Both the position numbers and the translations under genes were made by a program. DNA of 44,614 bases from Flavobacteriaceae bacterium (GTDB lineage Bacteria > Bacteroidota > Bacteroidia > Flavobacteriales > Flavobacteriaceae), in contig JAHEHE010000013.1 of assembly GCA_024644725.1 (NCBI GenBank), positions 1 through 44,614 of the forward strand, given 5' to 3'. This document shows, piece after piece, positions 8,159-14,666 of this stretch. The stretch's first letter is position 1. Each line of letters starts with the position of its first letter. A model generated the notes under the pieces. That model had not been told where the DNA came from. It searched no databases and saw only the letters and a program-made list of their open reading frames with translations.

Positions 8159-8749
8159 ATGTTCACAGGAATCATCGAAGGGCTTGGAGAGGTGACAAAA
8201 CTCCAGCGGGAAAAAGACAATCTTCACATCACCGTACGCAGTTCATTGTCATCGGAATTAAAGATCGATCAGAGCCTTGCGCACAACGGGGTTTGTCTTA
8301 CCGTAGTGGCTTTGGGCGAAGACACTCACACCATAACAGCCATTGATGAAACCCTGGAAAAATCAAACCTGGGAGAGCTCCAGACAGGCTCAAGGATCAA
8401 CCTCGAGCGAGCGACAAAAATCGGATCCAGGCTTGACGGACATATCGTTCAGGGACACGTCGACCAGACAGGCACCTGCACAAAGGTCGAGGAACTGGAA
8501 GGCAGCTGGATGTATACGTTTGCATACGATCCTGGTTTTGACAACATCACTATTGAAAAAGGGTCCATTACGGTCAATGGAGTCAGTCTGACCGTTGTGG
8601 GTTCAAAAGAAAACAGCTTCAGTGTGGCGATTATACCCTACACCTATGAAAACACGAATTTCAAACAGATTCGTGTGGGTAACACAGTGAACTTGGAATT
8701 TGATGTGATTGGGAAATATGTAGCTAGACTTCTTCAGAAGCAGGCGTAG
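8159..8749 (+). CDS. ribE: riboflavin synthase, alpha subunit
   Basis: Dismutates two 6,7-dimethyl-8-ribityllumazine molecules into riboflavin and the pyrimidine substrate. The two tandem lumazine-binding domains are visible: the first begins MFTGIIEGLGEV and contains NGVCLTV; the second begins at LDGHIVQGHVDQTG and contains NGVSLTVVG (about residue 140). Length is 196 aa, normal for the trimeric enzyme. It is a single gene, divergent from pdxA. A 10-bp palindrome (8155-8164) is centred on its start codon. Confidence 0.96.
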   Translation: MFTGIIEGLGEVTKLQREKDNLHITVRSSLSSELKIDQSLAHNGVCLTVVALGEDTHTITAIDETLEKSNLGELQTGSRINLERATKIGSRLDGHIVQGHVDQTGTCTKVEELEGSWMYTFAYDPGFDNITIEKGSITVNGVSLTVVGSKENSFSVAIIPYTYENTNFKQIRVGNTVNLEFDVIGKYVARLLQKQA

Positions 8750-8768
8750 CTCAAAAAAAATCTTGAGC
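8749..8768. terminator. weak hairpin between ribE and the small-peptide gene
   Basis: GCTCAA (8749-8754) and TTGAGC (8763-8768) flank an A-rich loop and sit between the convergent ends of ribE and the 63-aa peptide gene. The stem is short and there is no external T-run, so terminator function is doubtful. Confidence 0.3.
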
Positions 8769-8776
8769 ACGTCAGT

Positions 8777-8968
8777 TTATTTCTTGGAATGATCGTGGAT
8801 TTTCTTCAAGGCATAACCCACCCCTAAGGCGAATAATGCAGCTAGTCCTCCATCAATTGGAGACACAGGAGGAGGAGGTGGTGGTGGTCCCTGGGCTACC
8901 ATCCCACTAACGTTTAAAAGAAAGAGCGCTATTATGAGGGCTACCGCTCGAAAGTATTTATTTGCCAT
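8777..8968 (-). CDS. small secreted or membrane-anchored proline-rich peptide
   Basis: A 63-aa protein starting at the ATG at 8968. The layout is a signal peptide (MANKYFRAVALIIALFLLNVSGMVAQ), a run of seven prolines after GPP, the short SPIDGG block, a hydrophobic helix (LAALFALGVGYALKK) and a basic tail ending HDHSKK. This signal - polyproline - PIDGG - helix - basic tail layout resembles short proteins often seen in flavobacteria, whose function is unknown to me. A TAnnTTTG promoter element lies about 50 bp upstream. The frame extends upstream to 9037, but that segment overlaps the promoter and has no signal-peptide sense, so I rejected it. Confidence 0.75.
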   Translation of the reverse strand: MANKYFRAVALIIALFLLNVSGMVAQGPPPPPPPVSPIDGGLAALFALGVGYALKKIHDHSKK

Positions 8969-9016
8969 AAATTTATTTCTTTCCGTATGTATAACGAAAA
9001 CAACTTTGATTTGTTG

Positions 9017-9050
9017 CAAATATATAAAAATGAACAAAAATTGTTTCCAA
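9017..9050 (-). promoter_or_regulatory. candidate promoter for the 63-aa peptide gene
   Basis: Minus-strand TATATTTG (9024-9017) is an exact TAnnTTTG -7 element, with TTG (9050-9048) 23 bp upstream as a possible -33. It is 49 bp before the ATG at 8968. Confidence 0.5.
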
Positions 9051-9172
9051 ACGAAAGTACAAATTTAACATTTAATTCAATGAATTTGCAAAAGTCAGCA
9101 AATTAAATGTTGAGTATTCTCAAATTCAATGGAAATAATTTAGCATTTGCCGCTGTTTCCTTGAAAATATAA

Positions 9173-9198
9173 AAAGCCTGATCTTCGGATCAGGCTTT
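9173..9198 (-). terminator. intrinsic terminator of tRNA-Met
   Basis: Perfect 11-bp stem AAAGCCTGATC / GATCAGGCTTT with a TTCG loop, followed on the minus strand by TTTTTATATTTTC. It begins 20 bp after the tRNA 3' end. Confidence 0.85.
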
Positions 9199-9218
9199 CA
9201 ATTTTTTGAATTTCTCAG

Positions 9219-9292
9219 TGGACCCAGAAGGGCTCGAACCTTCGACCCCCTGATTATGAGTCAGGTGCTCTAACCAGCTGAGCTATGGGTCC
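9219..9292 (-). tRNA. tRNA-Met (anticodon CAT), probably elongator
   Basis: A 74-nt cloverleaf on the minus strand. The acceptor is GGACCCA / TGGGTCC, perfect over 7 bp, with discriminator A. The D-arm reads AGCTCAGCTGGTTAGAGC, the anticodon arm is CCTGA CTCATAA TCAGG, and the T-arm is GAAGG TTCGAGC CCTTC. The first acceptor pair is a normal G-C, which argues against an initiator tRNA. A CAT anticodon could also belong to the isoleucine tRNA modified to lysidine; sequence alone favours elongator Met but does not exclude that. Confidence 0.88.
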
Positions 9293-9338
9293 CAAACGGG
9301 CTGCAATATTACTATTTTTTTACGTTCTATACAATACT

Positions 9339-9346
9339 TATATTTG
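9339..9346 (+). promoter_or_regulatory. -7 element upstream of the small barrel gene
   Basis: TATATTTG matches TAnnTTTG exactly and is 29 bp before the chosen ATG. Upstream at the expected -33 distance there is only a T-run, without TTTG. Confidence 0.45.
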
Positions 9347-9375
9347 AATAATTGAACGCCATAATCCACGTCGCC

Positions 9376-9957
9376 ATGTTTAAAACTCTCTTTGCGGGCC
9401 TGCTTGTCTGTTTGCTCGTTTCGAATGCCTTCGGACAACAGAACACCCAATCATCCAACTCACAATACACTTATCAAAAAGGTGTTCAGGAACAAAATTC
9501 GGCCCAATCCCAAACACAACAGCAACCCGATTATCAAAGACACTGGAGTTTCGGGGGGTGGTTCAGCATGTCTTTCTGGAATGGCGGCACGGATCTGCTG
9601 ATAGCACCAAAAGCCTACTACCACGTCTCTCCCAAGTTCCTCACCGGTTTTGGGGTGACCTATATCTATTCAGACTCAAACGACGATGTGTTCAGTTACC
9701 ACTCAAACTCCATCGGAGGCAGTATCATGGTGGGGGCCCGACCGGTTCCTATGTTGCAACTCTCGGCAGAATACGAAGGATTGAATACGACCCGCAGCGG
9801 GGCTTTTCCAGATACCTATTGGAACAATGCGCTGTACCTGGGGGCCTCCTTCGTCTCCGGAGTCGTTTCTTTTGGTGTTCGCTACGACGTTTTGTACGAT
9901 TCGGGAACCAGCGCTTTTGGATCTCCCTGGACCCCCTTCATCGGATTCTATTTCTGA
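9376..9957 (+). CDS. small outer-membrane beta-barrel-like protein
   Basis: A 193-aa exported protein. The signal peptide is MFKTLFAGLLVCLLVSNAFGQ, followed by a Gln/Asn/Ser-rich low-complexity spacer (about 22-55). Then alternating polar and aromatic strands follow (WSFGGWFSMSFWNGG; YYHVSPKFLTGFGVTYIY; MLQLSAEYEGLN; LYLGASFVSGVVSFGVRYDVLY), ending in FIGFYF with a terminal aromatic. This pattern suggests an eight-strand-like outer-membrane barrel. Function is unknown. I took the ATG at 9376 rather than a TTG at 9352 because the signal peptide starts there. Its 3' end overlaps the convergent 124-aa gene by 20 bp. Confidence 0.78.
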   Translation: MFKTLFAGLLVCLLVSNAFGQQNTQSSNSQYTYQKGVQEQNSAQSQTQQQPDYQRHWSFGGWFSMSFWNGGTDLLIAPKAYYHVSPKFLTGFGVTYIYSDSNDDVFSYHSNSIGGSIMVGARPVPMLQLSAEYEGLNTTRSGAFPDTYWNNALYLGASFVSGVVSFGVRYDVLYDSGTSAFGSPWTPFIGFYF

Positions 9958-10312
9958 TCCAAACCTTTTGCCATTCCCTTTTGAGGAGTTCGTAGGTGCT
10001 TCTCTCGATATAATCAGAAAAACTGCTGTCTTCGGATCTGCTCATTTTGGATTGGGGCACATCGACGCGGTATAAAAGGTTCAGAAAGACCTGAAAATCA
10101 TCCTTGACAAGACCGTCGAGAATCTGTTTCAATCGTCTTACCACCTCCCCAGGAGAAAATTCCTCATCGATCAATGCGTTGACACCACACATCGAAAGAT
10201 CCTTGTTGAGCTGCCGGATCAATTGCTTCTCCAGGCCCTGAGATTCAGGTTTTGAAAACAATTGTAGACCTTTTGCAGCTGGGTTCTCTTCCTTATTGTC
10301 GTCTGGGGTCAT
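9938..10312 (-). CDS. conserved hypothetical protein linked to polyprenyl synthetase
   Basis: A 124-aa soluble, charged, probably helical protein with no signal peptide or membrane segment. I do not recognise a named domain. Visible features are a helical core (LEKQLIRQLNKDLSM), a short acidic segment (EEFSPGEVVRRLKQIL) and a C-terminal basic helix (TYELLKREWQKVW). It begins 16 bp after the polyprenyl synthetase stop and is likely co-transcribed with it. The C-terminal 20 bp overlap the convergent barrel gene. Confidence 0.7.
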   Translation of the reverse strand: MTPDDNKEENPAAKGLQLFSKPESQGLEKQLIRQLNKDLSMCGVNALIDEEFSPGEVVRRLKQILDGLVKDDFQVFLNLLYRVDVPQSKMSRSEDSSFSDYIERSTYELLKREWQKVWIRNRIR

Positions 10313-10328
10313 GCTTAGTGTTGTGTAG

Positions 10329-11324
10329 TCATACTTTCCTTTTCATCAGAACGTTCGAAAACTCCCGCAAAAAAGCTTTGCCCTGCTGATCGAGGCTGAG
10401 TCCTTCAACACTTTCAAGGGCCTTGTGCGTATAGTCTTGTATCTCCTCGAGAAGAAGCTTGTCCGCCCCGTACTTTTTGTAAAGCGCCTTTACCTTTTCT
10501 ATTCGCTGTGAAGCCACTTCCTCATCGACTGTCGGGGCATTGTTGGCAAGTTGCAGAGGCGCCGTGTAAATTTCCAATATGGCTTCCCGGTCTTCTGCAT
10601 CCGCGCGTTCTAGGGTCTTGAGATAGAGGAAAGTTTTCTTTGCTTCCAGTATGTCTCCTCCGATGCGCTTGCCAAAATCGTCTCCCCCGAAGCTGTCGAG
10701 ATAGTCGTCCTGAAGTTGGAAGGCGGTTCCCAGGTTGACCCCGAAGTCGTAAATGGCCCTCTGATCGGTAGAACTTGCTTCCGCAATCTTTGCTCCCATT
10801 TGAAGGGCGCACCCCAATAGCACAGCTGTCTTGAATCGGATCATCTTAAAGTATTCATGGCTTTCCACATCCACTCTCAATTCAAAATCCATATCCATCT
10901 GCTGGCCTTCACAAACCTCAACAGCTGTTTTGTTGAATAGCTGCATCAACTCCTTGTAAAGCCCGGCCTCGTAACTCTCCAGCTGTTCGTAGCTCAGGAT
11001 CAGCAGGACGTCACCGGAAAGAATCCCCGTATTGAGATCCCATTTTTTGTGGACGGTCATTTTACCTCTTCGAATGTCTGCCCGATCCATGATATCGTCG
11101 TGAATCAAAGTGAAATTGTGAAACATTTCAATGGCCATGGCCGCATCCAGGGCTTTGGATGGTTCAACTCCAAATAGATGGCAACTCATCAGGGCCAGGG
11201 CAGGGCGTATGCGCTTGCCTCCCAGTGTCATGATGTAATTGACGGGGTCATATAGGTTGGCCGGTTCTTTCGATTCTATAATGTCCTGCAAATGAGTCTT
11301 GAACAGGTCGGTGTAAAATTCCAT
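10329..11324 (-). CDS. polyprenyl synthetase (isoprenyl diphosphate synthase)
   Basis: Chain-elongating trans-prenyltransferase that adds isopentenyl diphosphate to allylic primers. The first aspartate-rich motif is DDIMD in LIHDDIMDRADIRRG (about residues 79-83) and the second is DDYLD in FQLQDDYLDSFGGDDFG (about 208-212). GGKRIRPAL near residue 33 is the IPP-binding block. Length is 331 aa. The small FHNF residues just before the first motif would help set product length, but product chain length cannot be called reliably. I used the ATG at 11324; a TTG two codons upstream is possible. It is divergent from the tetR efflux operon. Confidence 0.92.
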   Translation of the reverse strand: MEFYTDLFKTHLQDIIESKEPANLYDPVNYIMTLGGKRIRPALALMSCHLFGVEPSKALDAAMAIEMFHNFTLIHDDIMDRADIRRGKMTVHKKWDLNTGILSGDVLLILSYEQLESYEAGLYKELMQLFNKTAVEVCEGQQMDMDFELRVDVESHEYFKMIRFKTAVLLGCALQMGAKIAEASSTDQRAIYDFGVNLGTAFQLQDDYLDSFGGDDFGKRIGGDILEAKKTFLYLKTLERADAEDREAILEIYTAPLQLANNAPTVDEEVASQRIEKVKALYKKYGADKLLLEEIQDYTHKALESVEGLSLDQQGKAFLREFSNVLMKRKV

Positions 11325-11360
11325 GGGCAATAGGTGTCTTTGAGGAAATTATGTATGTAG

Positions 11361-11368
11361 CAAAAATA
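11361..11368 (-). promoter_or_regulatory. -7 element for polyprenyl synthetase
   Basis: Minus-strand TATTTTTG (11368-11361) matches TAnnTTTG and lies 37 bp upstream of the ATG. No clear -33 TTG was seen. Confidence 0.4.
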
Positions 11369-11491
11369 GCCATTATCGCGTAACGAATGCCGCATGCTTT
11401 CGTCTAATTTACCCGAGCATGAGTTCTTGCGGTTATCCTTAAGCCCCTCTAAATTCCTGAAAACTTCATTTGTTAAATTTTTGTAAACTTT

Positions 11492-11519
11492 GGAAACTTT
11501 TTTTGTTTCGAAAGTTTCC
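11492..11519. promoter_or_regulatory. candidate TetR operator (inverted repeat)
   Basis: GGAAACTTT (11492-11500) and AAAGTTTCC (11511-11519) form a perfect 9-bp inverted repeat around a 10-bp spacer, a common arrangement for TetR-family operators. The repeat covers the -33 TTTG of the operon promoter (11502-11505), so a bound repressor would block RNA polymerase. Regulation is inferred. Confidence 0.6.
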
Positions 11520-11533
11520 TGATCGTATCTTTG
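11502..11533 (+). promoter_or_regulatory. promoter of the tetR-tolC-adaptor-RND operon
   Basis: TTTG (11502-11505), then exactly 20 bp, then TATCTTTG (11526-11533). This fits the Bacteroidota TTTG-N19/20-TAnnTTTG consensus and is the best promoter in the window. The ATG at 11552 follows closely, leaving a very short leader. Confidence 0.75.
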
Positions 11534-11551
11534 CAGTCGATATTTGTGAAA

Positions 11552-12148
11552 ATGAAAGATAAAATTCTAAATAAGGCGGCCGACCTTTTCCTTTCTTACG
11601 GATTCAAAAGCGTAACGATGGACGACATTGCGAATTCCCTGGGGATCTCCAAGAAAACGGTCTATTCGAACTATCCGACAAAGCGCGACCTGGTGAATGA
11701 CACGACTTTTCACGTCTTCGAACAGATCAACCAGGGCATTTGTCAGATTTGTGCGGGTGAGGAAAACCCGGTACACGAGTTGTACAACATCAAAACTCTC
11801 GTCATGGAGCAGCTCAAAGGTGAAAAAACCTCACCTCATTACCAGCTGCAAAAGTACTACCCGAAGATCTTTGCCAAGCTGAAGGAAAAGCAATTTGAGT
11901 CCATCAATCAGTGCGTCTCAAAAAATCTAGAGCGGGGGATAGATCTCGGCTTTTATCGTGATGACCTCGATATCCAGCTGATGACCAAGTTCTATCTCAA
12001 CGGAAATCTGGGCCTGATGAACCTCGACATCTTTCCTGTGGATGAATTCGACATGGGCTCGCTCAAGGCGGCTTTCCTCGAATATCACATCCGTGCAATC
12101 GCAACTGAAAAAGGATTGAAATCACTTGAAAACCTATTGAACAAATGA
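11552..12148 (+). CDS. TetR/AcrR family transcriptional regulator
   Basis: A 198-aa repressor-type regulator. The N-terminal HTH (about residues 1-50) reads ILNKAADLFLSYGFKSVTMD, then DIANSLGISKKTVYSNY with the classic recognition helix. The C-terminal helical domain would bind an unknown ligand. I chose the ATG at 11552, because the frame extension upstream to 11531 overlaps the -7 element. Its TGA overlaps the tolC ATG (ATGA), so it is the first gene of the efflux operon and probably autoregulates through the inverted repeat at its promoter. Confidence 0.94.
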   Translation: MKDKILNKAADLFLSYGFKSVTMDDIANSLGISKKTVYSNYPTKRDLVNDTTFHVFEQINQGICQICAGEENPVHELYNIKTLVMEQLKGEKTSPHYQLQKYYPKIFAKLKEKQFESINQCVSKNLERGIDLGFYRDDLDIQLMTKFYLNGNLGLMNLDIFPVDEFDMGSLKAAFLEYHIRAIATEKGLKSLENLLNK

Positions 12149-13488
12149 AAAGAATTTACCTTCTGTTACTTTTCGCTATTTTCCTGAATGCCTCTCTCAG
12201 AGCACAGGAAGAGGTCTATACCTTTTCCCTGGATGAGGCCGTAGAATATGCCCTGCAAAATAACTACACGGTCAGAACCGCCGGTCTGGATATCAATTCG
12301 GCAGAAAAGCAAAAATGGGAAGCCACAGCATTCGGACTCCCACAGCTCGACGCGAATATAGATTATAACCAATGGCTCAAACAGCAGGTGACCTTTCTGC
12401 CCTCCGAGATCGTTGGTGGACCTCCGGGCGAATTCACCCCCGTAATATTCGGTACTCAGCAGAACATGACCGCAACAGCCACTTTGAATCAGCTGATCTT
12501 CGACGGCTCCTACCTGGTTGGATTGCAATCTGCCAAGACCTTTTTGAAAATCTCGAACCTGGCCAAGGAAAAGACGGACCAGACCATTCGAGAAGCAGTG
12601 ATCAATGCCTACGGCAACGTTTTGGTGGCGCAAGAAACACTCGAAATACTGTATAAAAACAAGGAAGTCCTGGAAAAGAACCTCAATGAGACCCGGATCC
12701 TTTTTGAGAACGGTTTTGCCGAGGAGCAGGACTTCGAGCAGCAGCAGATCACCCTGTCGAACATCAACAATGACATCAACCGATCATCTCGACTCGAGCT
12801 CATTGCCAAGCAAGCGTTGAATCTTACGCTGGGCATACCTATCGAAACCCAAACCGAGCTTACAGAGAGTCTTGAAAACCTGGCCTTGAAAAGTACCGAC
12901 ATGCAAATGCTCTACCAGGAATTTGACCTGGAAAACCACGTTGATTTCAGGATTGCAGACAACCAGGTCCTTTCGGACGAGTTGCTGGTCAAGTACGAAA
13001 AGAGCAAGAACATTCCTTCGATCAACGCCTTTGTCAACTATTCCACTTTCCAATATGCGAATAACCTGGTTTTCTTCGAGAACCCCGAGGACAACTGGTT
13101 TACTTCTTCCTTGCTGGGGATTAGCATGAAAATTCCCGTATTCAGCAGTTTGCAGCGAAACGCCAGAACCCAGCAGGCAAAGATCAGCCTGATGCAGTCA
13201 GAGATCAAACGAACCGAGATCTCTGAGAATCTCAAGCTTCAGGTGAGCACGGCGAAGAACAAATACCAGTTTGCCCTGGATCAGTTTCAAACCTCGAAGG
13301 AGAATTTGGCCCTGGCCGAGAGCATTGCAGGCAAAGAACAGATCAAATTTTTCGAGGGGCTGAGCACCAGTATTGACCTGACCAACACTCAAAATCAATT
13401 GTTCGGCTCACAGCAGAGTTATATCCAATCGATCCTGGAGATCATCCAGTCAAAAGTAGAACTTGAAAACGCACTTAACCTATTCTAA
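12145..13488 (+). CDS. TolC family outer-membrane efflux channel
   Basis: Outer-membrane exit duct of a tripartite efflux system, 447 aa. The signal peptide is MKRIYLLLLFAIFLNASLRAQ. It is followed by the start of the first OEP repeat (YTFSLDEAVEYALQNNYTVR), with long helices (REAVINAYGNVLVAQETLEILYK as an example of the coiled coil region) and the second repeat starting near residue 200, and it ends with LTNTQNQLFGSQQSYIQSILE. The two-repeat helical-barrel layout is normal for the family. The gene overlaps tetR by four bases and is 1 bp upstream of the adaptor's ATG, so the channel is dedicated to this pump. Confidence 0.93.
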   Translation: MKRIYLLLLFAIFLNASLRAQEEVYTFSLDEAVEYALQNNYTVRTAGLDINSAEKQKWEATAFGLPQLDANIDYNQWLKQQVTFLPSEIVGGPPGEFTPVIFGTQQNMTATATLNQLIFDGSYLVGLQSAKTFLKISNLAKEKTDQTIREAVINAYGNVLVAQETLEILYKNKEVLEKNLNETRILFENGFAEEQDFEQQQITLSNINNDINRSSRLELIAKQALNLTLGIPIETQTELTESLENLALKSTDMQMLYQEFDLENHVDFRIADNQVLSDELLVKYEKSKNIPSINAFVNYSTFQYANNLVFFENPEDNWFTSSLLGISMKIPVFSSLQRNARTQQAKISLMQSEIKRTEISENLKLQVSTAKNKYQFALDQFQTSKENLALAESIAGKEQIKFFEGLSTSIDLTNTQNQLFGSQQSYIQSILEIIQSKVELENALNLF

Positions 13489-13489
13489 A

Positions 13490-14662
13490 ATGAAAAAAAT
13501 AATTCCCCTGATCATCAGTCTCCTTGTCCTCGTGGCTTGTGGATCCCAAAGCGAGGGGTCCGTAGAGAGTATTATTGCCTCCAATGACCTCAAGGCCATC
13601 CGCGCGAAAAAAGCTGAGGTCATAGCTGAGCAAAACCGAATTAAGGACCAGATTCAGCTGCTCGACAAGGCAATTGCCGAGCTCGACGAGAATACCAAGA
13701 TTCCATTGATAACCACCTACCAGGTGGACCATGAGGAATTCACCCATTACCTGGAGCTCCAGGGCAGCGTCACAACCAAGGATCTCCTTGTGATCTATCC
13801 GGAGTATTCCGGCATCCTGACCGATGTCTACGTAACAGACGGCGACAAGGTGAGAAAAGGACAGGTTCTCGCCCGCATAGACGATGGCGGACTTTCCCAG
13901 CAATTGGCCCAGCTCAAGATCCAGGCAGAATTGTCCAAAACGACTTTTGAAAGGCAGCAGCGCCTTTGGGATCAGAAAATCGGTAGCGAAATGCAGTATC
14001 TGCAGGCCAAATCGAACTACGAATCCCAGGCCCAGGCCATTGCTCAACTGGAGCAACAAGTGGCAAAAACAGTTATCACGGCCCCTTTCTCGGGTACCAT
14101 CGATGACGTGCTGTCCGAACAGGGAAGCGTGGTCACTCCGGGTCAGACCCCCTTGATGCGCATTGTCAGCCTGGACAACATGTACATTGTCTCCGACGTT
14201 CCGGAGAAATACGTTTCAAACATCAAAACAAACAAAAAGGTGCTGGTGGATTTCCCGATACTGAACAAACAGATGGAGTCGAAAATCAGACAGGTAGGCG
14301 ACTTCATAGATCCGAACAACAGGACATTCAAAGTCGAGATCACCGTACCTGACAACGATAGTTCGATCAAGCCCAATTTGACGGCCAAGTTGAACATCAA
14401 TGATTATACGAATCCAAAGGCTCTTTTGATCCCCCAGAGCGTGATCTCAGAGAATGCCAGCGGTGAGCAATACATATATATAGTCAAAGACAAGCAGGGA
14501 GAAGACGCTGTGGCCGAAAAGATCACGATCGAAACCGGTTTGACACAAGGCGACGTTATTGAGGTGCTCAATGGTCTTGAGAGCGGAACAGAGATCATCC
14601 TGGAAGGCGCAAGAAGCGTGAACGACGGACAGCAGGTCCGCATTATTAACTCCGAATCCTAA
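13490..14662 (+). CDS. RND efflux periplasmic adaptor (lipoprotein)
   Basis: Membrane-fusion protein bridging pump and TolC. It starts MKKIIPLIISLLVLVACGS, a lipoprotein signal with the lipobox LVAC (Cys 17), so it is inner-membrane anchored. A coiled-coil region follows (KAEVIAEQNRIKDQIQLLDK). The first half-lipoyl hairpin is around GILTDVYVTDGDKVRKGQVLA, a second helical hairpin lies at residues about 140-190, and the second half-lipoyl is TAPFSGTIDDVLSEQGSVV. Beta-barrel and membrane-proximal domains end at the C-terminus (EVLNGLESGTEIILEG). The frame continues nine codons upstream of the ATG at 13490, into tolC, but the lipoprotein signal fixes the start. Length is 390 aa. Confidence 0.93.
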   Translation: MKKIIPLIISLLVLVACGSQSEGSVESIIASNDLKAIRAKKAEVIAEQNRIKDQIQLLDKAIAELDENTKIPLITTYQVDHEEFTHYLELQGSVTTKDLLVIYPEYSGILTDVYVTDGDKVRKGQVLARIDDGGLSQQLAQLKIQAELSKTTFERQQRLWDQKIGSEMQYLQAKSNYESQAQAIAQLEQQVAKTVITAPFSGTIDDVLSEQGSVVTPGQTPLMRIVSLDNMYIVSDVPEKYVSNIKTNKKVLVDFPILNKQMESKIRQVGDFIDPNNRTFKVEITVPDNDSSIKPNLTAKLNINDYTNPKALLIPQSVISENASGEQYIYIVKDKQGEDAVAEKITIETGLTQGDVIEVLNGLESGTEIILEGARSVNDGQQVRIINSES

Positions 14663-14666
14663 AATT

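Noticed and set aside
9038-9172. Possible small RNA in the AT-rich gap before tRNA-Met
   Set aside because: Only a promoter for the minus-strand peptide and the tRNA terminator are visible; no stable structure with its own promoter.
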